Below, piece after piece: positions 35,416-44,279 of a stretch of 64,000 nt of DNA. The notes under the pieces are model-generated. The model did not search any database and was not told the origin of the DNA. It saw only the letters and a list, made by a program, of their open reading frames with translations. Both the position numbers and the translations under genes were made by a program. This DNA comes from CAUZJO01 sp963580245 (GTDB lineage Bacteria; Sumerlaeota; Sumerlaeia; MVZB01), in assembly GCA_963580245.1 (NCBI GenBank), contig CAUZJO010000001.1, positions 1 to 64,000 of the forward strand, given 5' to 3'. Position 1 is the first letter of the stretch, and every line of letters starts with the position of its first letter.

Positions 35416-36507
35416 CTAGAGGTCCAGCAAATTGCGCAGGCCCTCCCCGAATTTCCATCGGTCCGCAATGTGGCCCGATCTCAGCGGATGCTCGCCGATG
35501 CTGATGGCCAGGAAATTGGAGCGCCGCGCAACAAACGCCGTCTCGCGGATGACGGCGGCGGTGTTCTCTTGGTGGACATCCAAGCCGTTCTTGGCCAGTT
35601 CGACTATCCTTTGGGCGTCCGCGCCCGAATTCATCAACAGGTAATAGAACTGGACCTCGTTTTTTCCCCTTCCGAAGCCGGCGAAATAGGCCTCCTTATC
35701 GAAATGCTTGCGCCCGTCAATCAATGCCCTGGCTTCGACGATATCATCGGGATGGATGCCGATTTGTCGCAACACGTTGTCCTTAAAGTATTTCTCGGTA
35801 TACTCGTCACTCTTGGCCCTTTTGAAGTTGGCCGGGTCGACTTCAACCGGGTCGTACTTCTCGTTCTCCTCGATCGTCTCGAACTTACCGTACTCGAGTT
35901 CCTCGTCAAACCAGGGCCGATAGATACCGTTGGTGAATATCTTGTAGACGACGCCGACCCCGCCGATGTATTCGAGGTTGCGGTAGTCGTAGATGCCGAA
36001 AGCGGGGATGCCCCAGATGAGCATGAACGCGATGATCATGCCGACGGTGAATTTAAACCCGGCGCTTTGCAGGAAGTTATGGATCCGGGCCTCCATTCGC
36101 TCCTTGCGCTGGGTGGCCTTGTAGACCCGCTCGTTGATGTTGGCCAGGCGCTTCTTCTCCTCATCGAGCGTGCCGATCTGCTCGGTCAGCAGCATATAGC
36201 ACTCGTTCCAGTCGAACTCGAACTTCTGGCGTTCGGAGGCGTTGTAATTGGCCACGCGATTGAGTAGGATGCAATCGCCAACGATCGTCAAGATGTTCTG
36301 ACCCGTCTTATGGTCATGCTCCAACGAACCCAAGAATCCGTCGTGCAGCATCGCGATGCGGCTTTTCAGTTCCAGAAACTTCATCTCGGCTTGGGGCGTG
36401 ACCTTACCGGTCTTGATCGCCGCCGCCACGAAGTCGCGAAACTGGCTCCAGCGCGTGTGCAGCTCCTTGGTCTCCTCAAGGTTTCGGTTCAGAACCGGGT
36501 CTTCCAT
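35416..36507 (-). CDS. Unknown membrane protein, one central TM segment
   Basis: The 363-residue protein has a long helical, charged N-terminal half (residues ~1-150, likely coiled coil). One membrane segment follows (TVGMIIAFMLIWGIPAFGIY, ~153-172). A soluble C-terminal part carries a KYDPVEVDPANF segment. No family is recognised. The ATG at 36507 follows GAGGAGGGAAAAGG. The layout (helical cytoplasmic part, one TM, soluble end) could suit a sensor or scaffold, but nothing more can be said. Confidence 0.65.
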   Translation of the reverse strand: MEDPVLNRNLEETKELHTRWSQFRDFVAAAIKTGKVTPQAEMKFLELKSRIAMLHDGFLGSLEHDHKTGQNILTIVGDCILLNRVANYNASERQKFEFDWNECYMLLTEQIGTLDEEKKRLANINERVYKATQRKERMEARIHNFLQSAGFKFTVGMIIAFMLIWGIPAFGIYDYRNLEYIGGVGVVYKIFTNGIYRPWFDEELEYGKFETIEENEKYDPVEVDPANFKRAKSDEYTEKYFKDNVLRQIGIHPDDIVEARALIDGRKHFDKEAYFAGFGRGKNEVQFYYLLMNSGADAQRIVELAKNGLDVHQENTAAVIRETAFVARRSNFLAISIGEHPLRSGHIADRWKFGEGLRNLLDL

Positions 36508-36656
36508 GGCTAACCTTTTCCCTCCTCGCGGGTTATCGATGGCGTCTCATGTCGAACAACTCAATAAGAACAAGCGAACATCCCATCCGCAAGATGATAC
36601 CCAAACACCCCGGCGGCGGTCAATCGCCATTTACCGGCCCCCGTCGCCAAAGCGCT

Positions 36657-37409
36657 ATGGCACGTCGGAGACTCGTGCTCGTAATCGTAATCGTAATCGG
36701 ACTTTTTCTCGGGCCGTAATCGAGGTGGGAGGCGATAGCGGAACGCGCAGGGCCAAGCTCAGCGCGAAGGTCACCGCCGCGCGATCAACGCCGATCACCA
36801 TGATCCGTCCCAACACGCACGTCAAAGTCACGGGCGTGTGCCGGACCTATAAACCCCTCGATGGTCCGGGCAAAGTTGGCCCGTGCGTCTATTATCAATA
36901 CAAAAAGATACTGCGTCATTAAGTCGTGGACGGATCTGGGCGTTGGAGAGCGCGAGTGAATTGGATCGCCGTTGACGAGGCGGCCTCCGCCGTCCCGTTC
37001 GTGCTCGATGATGGGACCGAGCAGGTGGTCGTTGATCCCAAGGGGGCGTTGGTCTACGCGACGCCGATCGACCCGGAAAAATCGCGCGGGGGCGGCTTGG
37101 ATTTTATTGGCGGGGCGATTTCACGCCGCATCGCCCTTCACGTGATTAAACCCGGCGACGAACTGTTGGTGGTCGGCAACGTGTTCGAGCGAGGCACGGG
37201 CTGCCCCGAGGGCTTCGAATGGATCCTGGGGTTGGAAAAGCAAGAGGCAAACCGGGGGATCGGACAAGTTCTTCATCAGCACCAAAACCAAAGAGGAGCT
37301 GCTGGAATCCCTGCGCGCGGAGATATCGCGCCTTTACACCAAGGGCACGATCATCACCGTGGTCGGCACCCTGGTGTTCGTCTTTGTCGTAAGCGTATTA
37401 ATTCCTTAA
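36657..37409 (+). pseudogene. GIDE/MULAN-like membrane protein, broken
   Basis: Three pieces fit one protein of the bacterial GIDE (E3-ligase-like) family. A possible anchor (MARRRLVLVIVIVIGLFL, frame 3) starts at 36657. The domain NTHVKVTGVCRTYKPLDGPG with PCVYYQYKK (frame 2) is cut by TAA at 36920-36922. It then continues FVLDDGTEQVVVDPKGA and VIKPGDELLVVGNVFERG. At G5 (37254-37258) one extra base moves to frame 3, giving KFFISTKTKEELLESLR and a final membrane segment VVGTLVFVFVVSVLIP. The N-terminal link is uncertain because CGTAAT repeats fill that stretch. The function of bacterial GIDE proteins is not established. Confidence 0.55.
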
Positions 37410-37475
37410 CGCGGCCATTCTCGATTCAACGCCAAGGTGAGGGGCGTCATCCGTTAGAGCGCCTCTGTGCCAATC

Positions 37476-37835
37476 TCATTCCCGCTCGTCGAGCTTCATG
37501 TTGTCGGGGACATCGTCGAGCAGCTCTTCGATGTCCAGGTCGAGCGGGCCATCCGCGTCGGGCGGCGGCGGGAGGTCGGGCTTTTTGGTCCGGTGATAGT
37601 GCAGCCGCCGCCGTCGATATTCTTCGATCGACATGTCCAGGCGAGGCACTTCGCCGCTCTGCATCTGCTCGAACAGCCGCTCGAGGAACGGCACGCACCA
37701 ACCGCACCCGGTCCCCGCGCCGTGGCAGTCCGAAAACTGGGAGACCACGCGCGGCCGGCGGCGCGCATGGAACCGCCTGAGCTTGCCCAGCGGCACGTGA
37801 AAACAAACGCAGATCTCGCGGTCGTCGCTTTCCAT
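37476..37835 (-). CDS. BFD-like [2Fe-2S] ferredoxin-domain protein
   Basis: The 119-residue protein has the bacterioferritin-associated-ferredoxin pattern: ICVCFHVPLGKLRRF, then DCHGAGTGCGWCVPFLERL. This is the four-cysteine [2Fe-2S] site used by Bfd to reduce stored iron. The tail (about 60 residues) is Pro/Asp-rich and acidic. No bacterioferritin gene adjoins it, so an iron-storage role is an inference. Confidence 0.8.
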   Translation of the reverse strand: MESDDREICVCFHVPLGKLRRFHARRRPRVVSQFSDCHGAGTGCGWCVPFLERLFEQMQSGEVPRLDMSIEEYRRRRLHYHRTKKPDLPPPPDADGPLDLDIEELLDDVPDNMKLDERE

Positions 37836-38069
37836 TGAGTATCGTCAGCCTTCGTTGCGTTCCTTGATCCAGACCGGACATCGGCCTAGGTCCGCCGATG
37901 ATTATAGTCCAAGGCTGCGTCACGCGAAACGAAATCGGACGCAACGGTTTTGCAAAAAGGTAGGCTGGAGGGTATCCTCCATGATCATTGAGTGAAGAGG
38001 ACGAGGAGCTAGGATCGCGAGGATTCCTCCTAAAGACCAGCATACGGGTCCTTGGACCTCTTTTCCATA

Positions 38070-38206
38070 TAAGGGAACCTCTAAAAATCCAGTTTGCAGT
38101 CGTCCCTACGGGACTCCAATTCGTTATCGGTTTGATTTCCCGCCACTTGCGTGGCGGGCTGAAAGCAATCGTCCCTGCCGGGACTGAATTTTTGGAGGCA
38201 CCCTTA
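38070..38206 (+). repeat. Triple-hairpin inverted-end repeat, copy B
   Basis: This 137-bp copy is the clearest. It starts TAAGGG and ends CCCTTA. The ~22-base ends are inverted repeats of each other with about 18 matches. Inside lie three perfect hairpins: GTCCC-TAC-GGGAC (38102-38114), CCCGCCAC-TTGC-GTGGCGGG (38139-38158) and GTCCC-TGCC-GGGAC (38171-38184). It lies 18 bases before thiE. Confidence 0.85.
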
Positions 38207-38224
38207 AGTCCTCCTGTGGTCTTC

Positions 38225-38896
38225 ATGCCCATGCACGTACCTGATAAAATCGAACGCCTGAAACGGCTCAGCCTCATCGCGATCACTCACCCCGAGCGGA
38301 CGGGTTGGGCGGCGACGGAGCGCGCCGCACAATCCGCCTTGGCGGGTGGGTTGCCCGCGTTGATGTTGCGCGACAAGGATTCGGAGGATGCGGCTTTGCG
38401 GCCCGTCGCGCGCCAACTGCGCGATCGGACCCGCGCCGCCGGCAGCCTATTCATCGTGAACGGCCGGCCCGAGTTGGCCCTGGAGACGGAGGCTGACGGC
38501 CTTCACCTCGGCAAGGGCGCGCTCGATCCGGCCGAAGCCCGCCGGCTAATGGGTCCCCAGATGCTTCTGGGCTATTCCGCTCACGAGCGCGCCGAGGCCC
38601 TTGCGGCTTTCCGCGCCGGGGCCGACTACGTCCTTTATAGCCCGATCTTCGAGACGCCGAGCAAGCGCGGCATCCTTGAGCCGCTGGGCGTGGATGCCCT
38701 TGGCGAGCTGGCCGCCGAAGCGCCGGGCCCGGTCATCGCGCTGGGCGGCGTCAACGAATCCAACGCCGGCCAGGTCCTGAGCGCGGGCGCGGCGGGTTTG
38801 GCCGTCATCCGCGCGATCTTCGCCGCCCAAGACCCCGAGCAAGCCACCCGCCGCCTGCTCGACTTGACCGATCGCCATCCTCTCCGCGATGCGTAG
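38225..38896 (+). CDS. thiE: Thiamine-phosphate synthase (ThiE/TenI family)
   Basis: The 223-residue TIM-barrel protein has PALMLRDKD, FIVNGRPELA, DGLHLGKGALDP, ADYVLYSPIFETPSK and ALGGVNESNAGQVLSAGAAGLAV, in the ThiE order. ThiE joins hydroxymethylpyrimidine diphosphate to thiazole phosphate. Small departures at substrate-contacting places (FIVNGR for the usual ND, HLGKG for HLGQ) mean a TenI-type aminase is also possible. No other thi gene is in view. The start could also be the ATG at 38231. Confidence 0.75.
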   Translation: MPMHVPDKIERLKRLSLIAITHPERTGWAATERAAQSALAGGLPALMLRDKDSEDAALRPVARQLRDRTRAAGSLFIVNGRPELALETEADGLHLGKGALDPAEARRLMGPQMLLGYSAHERAEALAAFRAGADYVLYSPIFETPSKRGILEPLGVDALGELAAEAPGPVIALGGVNESNAGQVLSAGAAGLAVIRAIFAAQDPEQATRRLLDLTDRHPLRDA

Positions 38897-39028
38897 CGTC
38901 TCCACAGCGCCCAACCCGTCGGCGACCCGCACCCAGAGGATGGACCGGTGTTTCACAAGTGAATCCCAGGCAAAGCCGATACCTCCACAAACACTTCAAT
39001 CCCCCACGAAGCGCGCGGTTTTCGGCGT

Positions 39029-39153
39029 CGGCTCTCGGCTCCCGTCCTTCGTCCTCGGACTTTCTTGGATTCGATCGGGTTATCCCAGAGCGACGGCCCT
39101 TGTTTCGATTTAAAAATCCGAGGACGAAGGACGAGGACGGGAGCCGAGAGCCG
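39029..39153. repeat. Large inverted repeat between thiE and tssA
   Basis: Bases 39029-39059 are the reverse complement of 39117-39153, except for six extra bases (GAGGAC) in the right arm. The arms read CGGCTCTCGGCTCCCGTCC and onward. The loop is 57 bases. A related single arm occurs at 47568-47604. A smaller GGCAT-CATAAA-ATGCC hairpin lies near 39268-39283. No gene lies between 38897 and 39391. Confidence 0.85.
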
Positions 39154-39391
39154 ATCAGATTGGTACACGGGAATCCTTCATTGATACCGCGTTTACTCCA
39201 AAAACTGAATCACACCCTCGCGCCGAACGCGCCAAAAAACGCTTGGCGAGCCGGCCCGCGTTTGGGGCATCATAAAATGCCATTTGGGGTCGAGATCGTT
39301 TTCGGTTGATCGAAAACCGCAGCAGCCTCGGCACTTGACCCGATCATCCCGTCTCCGACCCTCTCTCAATCCAACGCGGAGCGAACGCGCC

Positions 39392-41065
39392 ATGCCTCCC
39401 GAACTCGACGCCATCCCCCCTCTGGGGACCGAGCCCATCTCCGAGGAAAACCCGGCGGGCGAGAACATCCAGGACGACCTGAAGTTCGACCAGCTCCAGG
39501 GCGACGTGCAGGCGCTGATCTCTCAGCTTGGGACAACGGCCGAGATGGAGGCCGTCGGCGACCGCGAGCCGCCGAGCTGGGAAAAGGTCTCCGACCTGGC
39601 CTTCGACCTGTTCAAGAACAAGTCCAAGGACATCCGTCTGGCCTCGTTCCTGACCATCGGGATGACCTACGCCCGCGGCTATGAGGGGCTGCGCGCCTGC
39701 CTGGAGATGTTGACGGGCCTGCTCACCAATTTCTGGGACACGCTGTATCCGCCGCTCAAGCTGCTGCGCGGGCGGGTCAACACGATCGCGTTCATTGCCT
39801 CGCAGGTCGCCGGCGAGCCGGGGATGCCGGGGGGGCGCGTCCAGTTCCACCTCGAATCGATCCTCAAGGGGTGGGAGGAGCTGCAGAAGACCAACCCGAC
39901 GATGGCCGAGGAAAAGAAGCAGATCGAAGAGATTGATCTGCAATTGACGGCCCTCAAGGCGTGCGGCGAGCGGGTCGCCAAGCTGCGCGAGATCATTTAC
40001 GAGAAGTTCCCCCAGGATAAACTGCCGCCCGTCACCACCCTGACCGACTCCATCAAGACCGCCTTGCCCGAGCTGGAGTCGTTCGTCAAGCAACACAAGC
40101 CGGCCGAGCCCCCAGCACCCGCCCCGGGAGCGACCGCCTCGGGACAAGCCCGTCCGGCGGGGGCCCCGGCAGCCTCGATCGAATCGCCCGAAGAGATCTA
40201 CAAGCTGGCCGGCCGTTGCGCTCCTGTCCTGCGGCAGGCCGATAATTCCAACCCCGCGGCCTACCGGATGAGCCGCTGGGCCGTTTGGGGGGTGCTCAAC
40301 GCCGTGCCGCCCACGACCGACGGCACCCGCACCCGCATCCCCGACCCTCAGCGTCAGGAAGGGGACCAGATGAAGGCCCTACTGGCCGGCTCCAACTGGG
40401 TCCAGCTCCTCAACCAGTCCGAGGAGCGGTTCCCGCGGACGCCCCTGTGGCTGGACCGCCAGTATCACGTCTTCGCGGCGCTGGGGGGCCTGGGTCCGGC
40501 CTTTCGCGCCGCGCAACAGGCCGTCTGCGACGAGCTGGCGTATTTCCTCAAGCGCCTGCCGGGCCTGCAAAACCTGGCGTTCGCCGGAGGCCTGCCGCTG
40601 GCCGACAGCGAGACCCAAGCCTGGATCCAGTCGGTCGTGACAGCCGAAAGGGGCGGTGGCGGTGGCGGTGGCGCCGGGGGCGGGGGCGGCGTGGACGACG
40701 GCCTGGGCGAGGCCCTGGGCGAGGCCCGCGAGTTGGCCAACGACGGCAAGCTCGTCGAGGCCGTCCGCAAGCTGCAAGCCGCCCCCAAGGGCTCCCAGTC
40801 TGCCCGCGCCCGCTTCCTGTGGCGCATGGCCCAGGCCCAACTGGCCCAGGACGCCGGCCGCGGCAAGCAGATGACGCCGGTGTGGGAAGAGCTGGTCGCC
40901 GTGATCGACCGTCACCAGCTCGAGGAATGGGAGCCGGAACTTTGCCTCAAGGTTTTCCGCACGCTGTGGCAACTGACCAAGGCCGACCGTAACCAGGCCG
41001 AACTGGCCCAGCAGATGTACCGCCGCATGTGCCGCACCGACCCCGCCGCCGCGCTTGAGGGTTGA
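39392..41065 (+). CDS. tssA: Type VI secretion system protein TssA (ImpA family)
   Basis: The 557-residue protein starts with the ImpA_N domain: GTEPISEENPAGENIQDDLKF, then YARGYEGLRACLEMLTGLL and FWDTLYPP. A Pro/Ala linker (about residue 240-270) and a C-terminal VasJ-type domain with a Gly-rich insert follow. TssA caps or primes sheath assembly in type VI secretion. No tssB, tssC or other T6SS gene is in the window, so it is an orphan here. It is not in an operon with the preceding gene. Confidence 0.87.
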   Translation: MPPELDAIPPLGTEPISEENPAGENIQDDLKFDQLQGDVQALISQLGTTAEMEAVGDREPPSWEKVSDLAFDLFKNKSKDIRLASFLTIGMTYARGYEGLRACLEMLTGLLTNFWDTLYPPLKLLRGRVNTIAFIASQVAGEPGMPGGRVQFHLESILKGWEELQKTNPTMAEEKKQIEEIDLQLTALKACGERVAKLREIIYEKFPQDKLPPVTTLTDSIKTALPELESFVKQHKPAEPPAPAPGATASGQARPAGAPAASIESPEEIYKLAGRCAPVLRQADNSNPAAYRMSRWAVWGVLNAVPPTTDGTRTRIPDPQRQEGDQMKALLAGSNWVQLLNQSEERFPRTPLWLDRQYHVFAALGGLGPAFRAAQQAVCDELAYFLKRLPGLQNLAFAGGLPLADSETQAWIQSVVTAERGGGGGGGAGGGGGVDDGLGEALGEARELANDGKLVEAVRKLQAAPKGSQSARARFLWRMAQAQLAQDAGRGKQMTPVWEELVAVIDRHQLEEWEPELCLKVFRTLWQLTKADRNQAELAQQMYRRMCRTDPAAALEG

Positions 41066-41312
41066 TCGCAACGCTAAACCAACTATCGAACCTCGCCACA
41101 AGTCGATCCGCCAGGACCCGCCGTTCTCAACGTTCGCGAGGTTGATCCAGCGGAGGGTGTCATATACTTTTGGGGTCGATGCTGATCGCGGTATCCCGAC
41201 TGACTCGCGTCACTCCGCGCCCCCGCCGCTTCGGGGCCGCGAACGTCACATGGTATCCCCGATGGTCCGATCTGATGTCCTGCCCACCCCGCCGCGTCTG
41301 AAGAAGGCTGGC

Positions 41313-41341
41313 TTGACAGTCTCGCCCTTTACCCCGATACC
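41313..41341 (+). promoter_or_regulatory. Sigma-70-type promoter
   Basis: A perfect TTGACA (41313-41318) is followed after 17 bases by GATACC (41336-41341). It lies 46 bases before the truncated zinc-ribbon gene. The rest of the 41066-41386 gap shows nothing else. Confidence 0.5.
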
Positions 41342-41386
41342 TGACCAAAGGTTCACCAAATCCGGCAAGAACAGGAAAGGAAGACG

Positions 41387-41545
41387 ATGATTCCTTATCT
41401 CCACGCCTGCCCCCAGTGCAGCACACCGGTCACGAGGATCGATCGCTTCTGCGCCGTCTGCGGCTTCCAGGTCTCCCGCACGTGTCCTCGCTGCGAGCAT
41501 TGTTCTGCTTCAGCTGAAATTGGACAATCGGGCCGTTTGAGTTAG
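41387..41545 (+). pseudogene. Zinc-ribbon gene cut by an insertion element
   Basis: A good ribosome site GGAAAGGAAG and ATG start MIPYLHACPQCSTPVTRI. CAVCGFQVSRTCPRCEHC follows, at least two CxxC pairs of a zinc ribbon. After about residue 38 the frame enters the IS end and stops at 41545. The rest of the gene is not found beyond the IS, so it was truncated. Its own promoter still stands upstream. Confidence 0.6.
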
Positions 41546-41572
41546 TATAAACTCAGAACGGAGGATGGTCCG

Positions 41573-41878
41573 ATGAAACGTCAACGCAAACACTGGACGG
41601 CTCAGGAGAAGGCCACCGTCGTGCGCGAGCATCTGATCGACAAGGCGCCGGTCTCCGACCTGTGCGATCGCCACGGTCTGCATCCCACCCTTTTCTACCG
41701 CTGGCAGAAGGAACTGTTCGAGAACGCCGCGGCGGCCTTCAAACACAACGGCAAGCCGGCCGGCGAGAAGGCGATCGAGCGCAAAATCACCCACCTCGAG
41801 CACAAGCTGAGCCACAAGGACGAGGTGATCGCCGAGATCATGCACGACCACGTGGCGCTTAAAAAAAACTTGGCCTGA
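41573..41878 (+). CDS. IS transposase orfA
   Basis: The 101-residue protein has the helix-turn-helix start of IS3/IS911-type OrfA proteins: HWTAQEKATVVREHLIDKAP, then VSDLCDRHGLHPTLFYRWQKELF. A coiled coil follows (ITHLEHKLSHKDEVIAEIM). It ends VALKKNLA at an A8 run (41861-41868), where related elements join to orfB. Here orfB lies in the +1 frame. Confidence 0.85.
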   Translation: MKRQRKHWTAQEKATVVREHLIDKAPVSDLCDRHGLHPTLFYRWQKELFENAAAAFKHNGKPAGEKAIERKITHLEHKLSHKDEVIAEIMHDHVALKKNLA

Positions 41879-41918
41879 GCTGAAGGGGACCTGGACGCCC
41901 CATGACACGCGCGACCAG

Positions 41919-42200
41919 GTGGTCGATTTCATGAACCACTATACACGCTTGACCGGCCTGCCCAGGGGTCGATTGGTCGTTTGGGCGGGGATTGGGCGCA
42001 GCAAGTTTGATCAGTGGCGCCGACGCTACGGGCGGGTCAACGAACATAACGGCAAAGTGCCGCGCGACTTCTGGCTGGAGGATTGGGAGAAGCAGGCGAT
42101 CGTGAAATCTCATGAGCAATATCCGTTGGAGGGCTACCGGCGACTGACGTTGCGGGCGGACGCGGTTGGTGGCGTAGATGCTGGCGATGCGGCCGGCTAA
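41919..42200 (+). pseudogene. IS transposase orfB, N-terminal fragment
   Basis: The frame encodes VVDFMNHYTRLTGLP, GRSKFDQWRRRYGRVNEHNG and DFWLEDWEKQAIVKSHEQYP, the N-terminal part of OrfB of IS3-like elements. After GYRRLTL it departs from the family and stops at 42200, before the integrase catalytic domain. The same frame is open upstream to the A8 run (TWPELKGTWTPHDTRDQ). Confidence 0.8.
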
Positions 42201-44173
42201 TCCTCGCCGGGATGCGTGGCTTCTTCTTGCTCGCCCATCACCTGCTGACTGGGGCGGGGACGGCCTTCGGGGAGGACCTTTTGCGCTTTGGGCTCCTCCA
42301 GCTCGTCCATGCGCTCCCCTTCGGCGGCGATCGATTTGCTGGTGGTCCGGAGCTGCTCGGCCTCGGTCGGAGTCTGCCGGGCGACTTCCCTGAGCGTGGT
42401 CAGGCCCATGCAGGCCTTGACCCAGCCGTCCTCGCGCATCGTTTTCATGCCGTCTCGGACGGCCATTTCATGGACTTCGTCGGTCGTGGCGTGCTCCAGG
42501 ACCAGTTCCCGGATGTCGTCATTGAAGATGAGCAATTCGAAGATGCCCATCCGGCCGTGATAGCCCGTATGCAGACATTCGTTGCACCCTTCTCCCTGGA
42601 AGAACGTGATGCCCTGTTCCTTGACCTCCTCGGCCGAGGCGCCGAACTCGTACAGCTCCTCCTCGCCGGGTATATATTCTCTCTTACAATTCTGACAGAT
42701 ATTGCGCACCAGCCGCTGGCCAATGATCCCCTCGAGCGAGGAGGTGATCAGGAACGGCTCCACGCCCATATCGAGCAGACGGGTCACGGTCGCCGCCGCC
42801 GAGTTGGTGTGCAGGGTGGAGAAGACCAAGTGGCCGGTCAACGAGGCCTGAACGGCGATCTGGGCGGTTTCCACGTCGCGGATCTCACCCACCAGCACCG
42901 TATCGGGGTCTTGGCGCAGGATCGAGCGTAGACAGCGCGCGAACGTCAGACCGACCCCCTCGTTGATGTTGACTTGCTGAATGCCGTCCAGTTCGTACTC
43001 GACGGGGTCCTCGGTCGTGATCAGTTTCTCGCCGGGGTCGCGCACTTCGGCCAGGGCGGAGTAAAGGGTCGTGGTTTTTCCGCAGCCGGTCGGGCCGGTC
43101 ACCAGGACGATCCCATTGGGCCGGCGGATGAGCTTCTTGAAGCCCTCGAGCACTTCGCCCATCATGCCGATCTGGCTGATGCCGATCATCATCATGCTCT
43201 TGTCGAGCACGCGCATCACGATGGCCTCGCCATGGACCGTCGGCATGCTGCTGACGCGCATGTCGATCTCGCGCCCTTCCACCATGGCCTTCATGCGGCC
43301 GTCTTGCGGCATGCGCGTCTCGGAGATGTTCAGACCGGCCATCACCTTGAGGCGCGAAACGATCGCGAGCAACTGACTGCGCGGGGGGGACGGCATCTCG
43401 CGCAGCACGCCGTCGACGCGGTAGCGGACCCGGATGAAGTTGTGGAACGGCTCGATGTGGATATCACTGGCGCGCTCGTTAATCGCCTTGAGCAACAGCA
43501 AGTTCACCAGCTTGATGATGGGCGGGGCACTGGCCAGCGCTGCCAGGTCGCTCAAGTCGACCTCGGACTCGTTGACGGTCAGGACATTTTCGTCGGCGAG
43601 GTCCTCATCCTCCTGATCGATCAGGTCTTCGATCGTCTCGTCGCCCAGACCGTAGTATTGCTCGATGCGCTCGAGGATCTCTTCTTCCTCGGCGATGACC
43701 GTCTCGACTTCGCTCCCCAGGATCAGGCGCAGGTCGTCGCCGATGGTGGGGTTGGAGGGATCGGCGATCGCGACCACAACCGTCCCGTCCTCGAGAGCTT
43801 CGACCGGCACCACGCGCATGCTCTTGGCTTGCTCCGACGTGATCAGCGAGCGCAGGCTGAATTCGGCCTTGGGATAGGACCTCAACTGGATCATGCGCAG
43901 GCCCGATTCCTCGGTAATCGCCCGCAACATGTCGATCGTCGGATCGATCACGTCGTCCAGCGCGGGTAGTTGATCCGAAAGCTTGGCGGCGGCCTCGCCC
44001 CCGTGCGCGACCTGCCTGAGCACGGCAACGTGCTCGCTGCCGAACTGGCTCTTCATCAATTCTCGCATGCGATTGCCGACGTAGGCGGCCTCCTCGGCCT
44101 GGGACGTCGTTGGCGCCTTGTCATCGGGCCGCGTGGCGGCATCCTTGAAGAGCTTGAACAACTTTTTAGCCAT
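42197..44173 (-). CDS. GspE/PilB-family secretion ATPase (first)
   Basis: The 658-residue protein has an N-terminal MshEN-like region and a linker rich in Asp/Glu near residue 200. The ATPase domain has RASDIHIEPF, RMPQDGR, Walker A GPTGCGKTTT, TTEDPVEY, LRQDPD with VLVGEIRDVETA, and STLHTN. The zinc site is CQNCKRE plus CNECLHTGY. It powers assembly of type IV pilus or type II secretion pseudopilus. A charged C-terminal tail of about 60 residues is unusual. It ends at the IS remnant and lies in a pilT-containing minus-strand cluster. Confidence 0.92.
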   Translation of the reverse strand: MAKKLFKLFKDAATRPDDKAPTTSQAEEAAYVGNRMRELMKSQFGSEHVAVLRQVAHGGEAAAKLSDQLPALDDVIDPTIDMLRAITEESGLRMIQLRSYPKAEFSLRSLITSEQAKSMRVVPVEALEDGTVVVAIADPSNPTIGDDLRLILGSEVETVIAEEEEILERIEQYYGLGDETIEDLIDQEDEDLADENVLTVNESEVDLSDLAALASAPPIIKLVNLLLLKAINERASDIHIEPFHNFIRVRYRVDGVLREMPSPPRSQLLAIVSRLKVMAGLNISETRMPQDGRMKAMVEGREIDMRVSSMPTVHGEAIVMRVLDKSMMMIGISQIGMMGEVLEGFKKLIRRPNGIVLVTGPTGCGKTTTLYSALAEVRDPGEKLITTEDPVEYELDGIQQVNINEGVGLTFARCLRSILRQDPDTVLVGEIRDVETAQIAVQASLTGHLVFSTLHTNSAAATVTRLLDMGVEPFLITSSLEGIIGQRLVRNICQNCKREYIPGEEELYEFGASAEEVKEQGITFFQGEGCNECLHTGYHGRMGIFELLIFNDDIRELVLEHATTDEVHEMAVRDGMKTMREDGWVKACMGLTTLREVARQTPTEAEQLRTTSKSIAAEGERMDELEEPKAQKVLPEGRPRPSQQVMGEQEEATHPGED

Positions 44174-44279
44174 TATCCGTCTCGCTTGCCGATGCTATCG
44201 GTCTTAGAGTTTCAACCTACCCGCCCCGACCCTCGCCCAAAGACCCACGCGAGAGAGGCGGCGTTCGTTCCTCGGACGA

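Larger units (their letters stand above)
41507..42200 (+). mobile_element. IS3-like insertion sequence remnant
   Basis: The segment contains a complete first transposase frame (orfA) and the beginning of the second (orfB), then ends against the GspE gene. The left edge is placed where the zinc-ribbon similarity ends; no terminal repeats or target duplication could be assigned. The catalytic DDE domain is gone, so it cannot move by itself. Confidence 0.65.

Noticed and set aside
37447..38286. 279-codon minus-strand frame across the BFD gene and hairpin copy B
   Set aside because: It runs through a non-coding repeat and lies opposite thiE's start; the BFD frame is the one with a motif.
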